Source of the DNA: Marinobacter bohaiensis
GTDB taxonomy: Bacteria; Pseudomonadota; Gammaproteobacteria; Pseudomonadales; Oleiphilaceae
Assembly (NCBI RefSeq): GCF_003258515.1
Contig: NZ_QGEH01000001.1
Location: 992,001-1,056,000, forward strand
DNA: 64,000 nt
Direction: 5' to 3'
In this document: positions 63,643 to 64,000 of the stretch, one piece after another
Position numbering within the stretch: position 1 is the first letter of the stretch
How the letters are laid out: each line of letters begins with the position of its first letter
Position numbers and translations under genes: made by a program
Notes under the pieces: model-generated
The model's database searches: none
What the model saw: only the letters and a program-made list of their open reading frames with translations
What the model was told of the DNA's origin: nothing

Positions 63643-64000
63643 CTATCGCTCGCGAACGTTCGCCTGGACCGCCTCCCGGATCGGCGTGGTGCCCTGGTTC
63701 AGTTCCAGAATACGCTGGCCCATGCGCGGCTCATGCAACAGGGTAGCGAGGGTTTCGGCGACATCTTCCCTCGCAACCTGTTCGTGAAACGCGGCCGGTC
63801 CGAGGGAAACGGTTCCCGCGCCCGGTTCGTCCACCAGCAGGGACGGGCGCAGGATCAGCCAGTCCAGGTCGCTGCGGCTGAGCGCAATATCGGCGCCTTT
63901 CTTCACGGCGAAGTAGTATTCCACGTCCTCGCCCAGTTCCCGCTCACGCCAGGACTCCGGCAGCACGGAGACCAGTGCAAAGCGCCGGACGCCCGCCCTG
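63643..64000 (-). CDS. Atypical short-chain NAD(P)-binding oxidoreductase, 5' end cut by window edge
   Basis: The reading frame is open to the window edge and gives 118 C-terminal residues. RRFALVSVLPESW (from the edge) leads into a YYFAVKKGAD-like active-site region, where Tyr-x4-Lys (YFAVKK) fits the SDR catalytic pair, and then DLDWLILRPSLLVDEPG. This is the C-terminal half of an atypical SDR (SDR_a5/NmrA-like, YwnB-type) protein. The Rossmann N-terminus lies outside the window. Function is unknown. Confidence 0.82.
   Translation of the reverse strand, partial: RAGVRRFALVSVLPESWRERELGEDVEYYFAVKKGADIALSRSDLDWLILRPSLLVDEPGAGTVSLGPAAFHEQVAREDVAETLATLLHEPRMGQRILELNQGTTPIREAVQANVRER

Overview
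The window comes from the chromosome of a GC-rich, probably marine gammaproteobacterium. Gene content points towards a Marinobacter-like or related hydrocarbon-degrading lineage: an AlkB alkane hydroxylase, a complete urtABCDE-ureDABCEFGJ urea locus, an lldPD-dld lactate locus, glucosylglycerate (compatible solute) genes, a choline-binding protein and a RadD helicase. The taxonomic label is inference from gene content; no rRNA or tRNA gene was seen.

Layout. 1-13.3 kb is housekeeping and accessory metabolism: a cut-off LPG_synthase_TM-type membrane protein; a three-gene glucosylglycerate operon (HAD phosphatase, GpgS, GH13_18 phosphorylase); a periplasmic binding protein; a GntR regulator divergent from alkB; a CPA2 antiporter; glyoxalase I; an EamA exporter; and a ComEA-like protein. 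13.9-27.5 kb holds a ketopantoate-reductase-like gene and then the urea block. Urea is imported by UrtABCDE and hydrolysed by urease UreABC, which is matured by UreDEFG with the HupE/UreJ nickel permease. The region upstream of urtA carries two tandem NtrC-type boxes and a near-consensus sigma-54 promoter.

27.8-39.6 kb is an accessory island, much of it visibly AT-rich. It holds a NERD-nuclease gene pair; a two-gene cassette (ParB/DGQHR-like protein plus HEPN-type protein); a second unknown two-gene cassette lying between two direct copies of a decayed Y1 (RAYT-type) transposase; an apparently intact Y1 transposase between its own inverted repeats; two small membrane proteins; and an HTH-ImmA/IrrE gene with an unknown partner, laid out like a RosmerTA toxin-antitoxin pair. 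A 19-nt sequence occurs in inverted orientation at 29128 and 39607 and brackets most of the island. I see the HEPN cassette and the repeat-flanked cassette as the best candidates for undescribed systems.

39.8-64 kb returns to GC-rich chromosomal genes: class II glutamine amidotransferase, ChoX with a BetI-like operator, a MipA/OmpV protein, RadD, a NYN-LOTUS protein, SlyD, the lactate operon with divergent lldR and two operator palindromes, an ornithine-cyclodeaminase homologue, a YfcE-like phosphodiesterase, an orphan YidD, a CPA1 antiporter, AtoE, a YqeY protein, a translationally coupled SET-domain/membrane-protein pair, an MFS transporter and a cut-off NAD(P)-binding protein.

Three kinds of small repeat recur: a REP/BIME family (stem around GAAGCTnnAGCTTC, flanked by TGTAGC) at five loci; a family of short hairpins with ATCC/AGGGAT loops; and relics of Y1 transposases with their palindromic ends.
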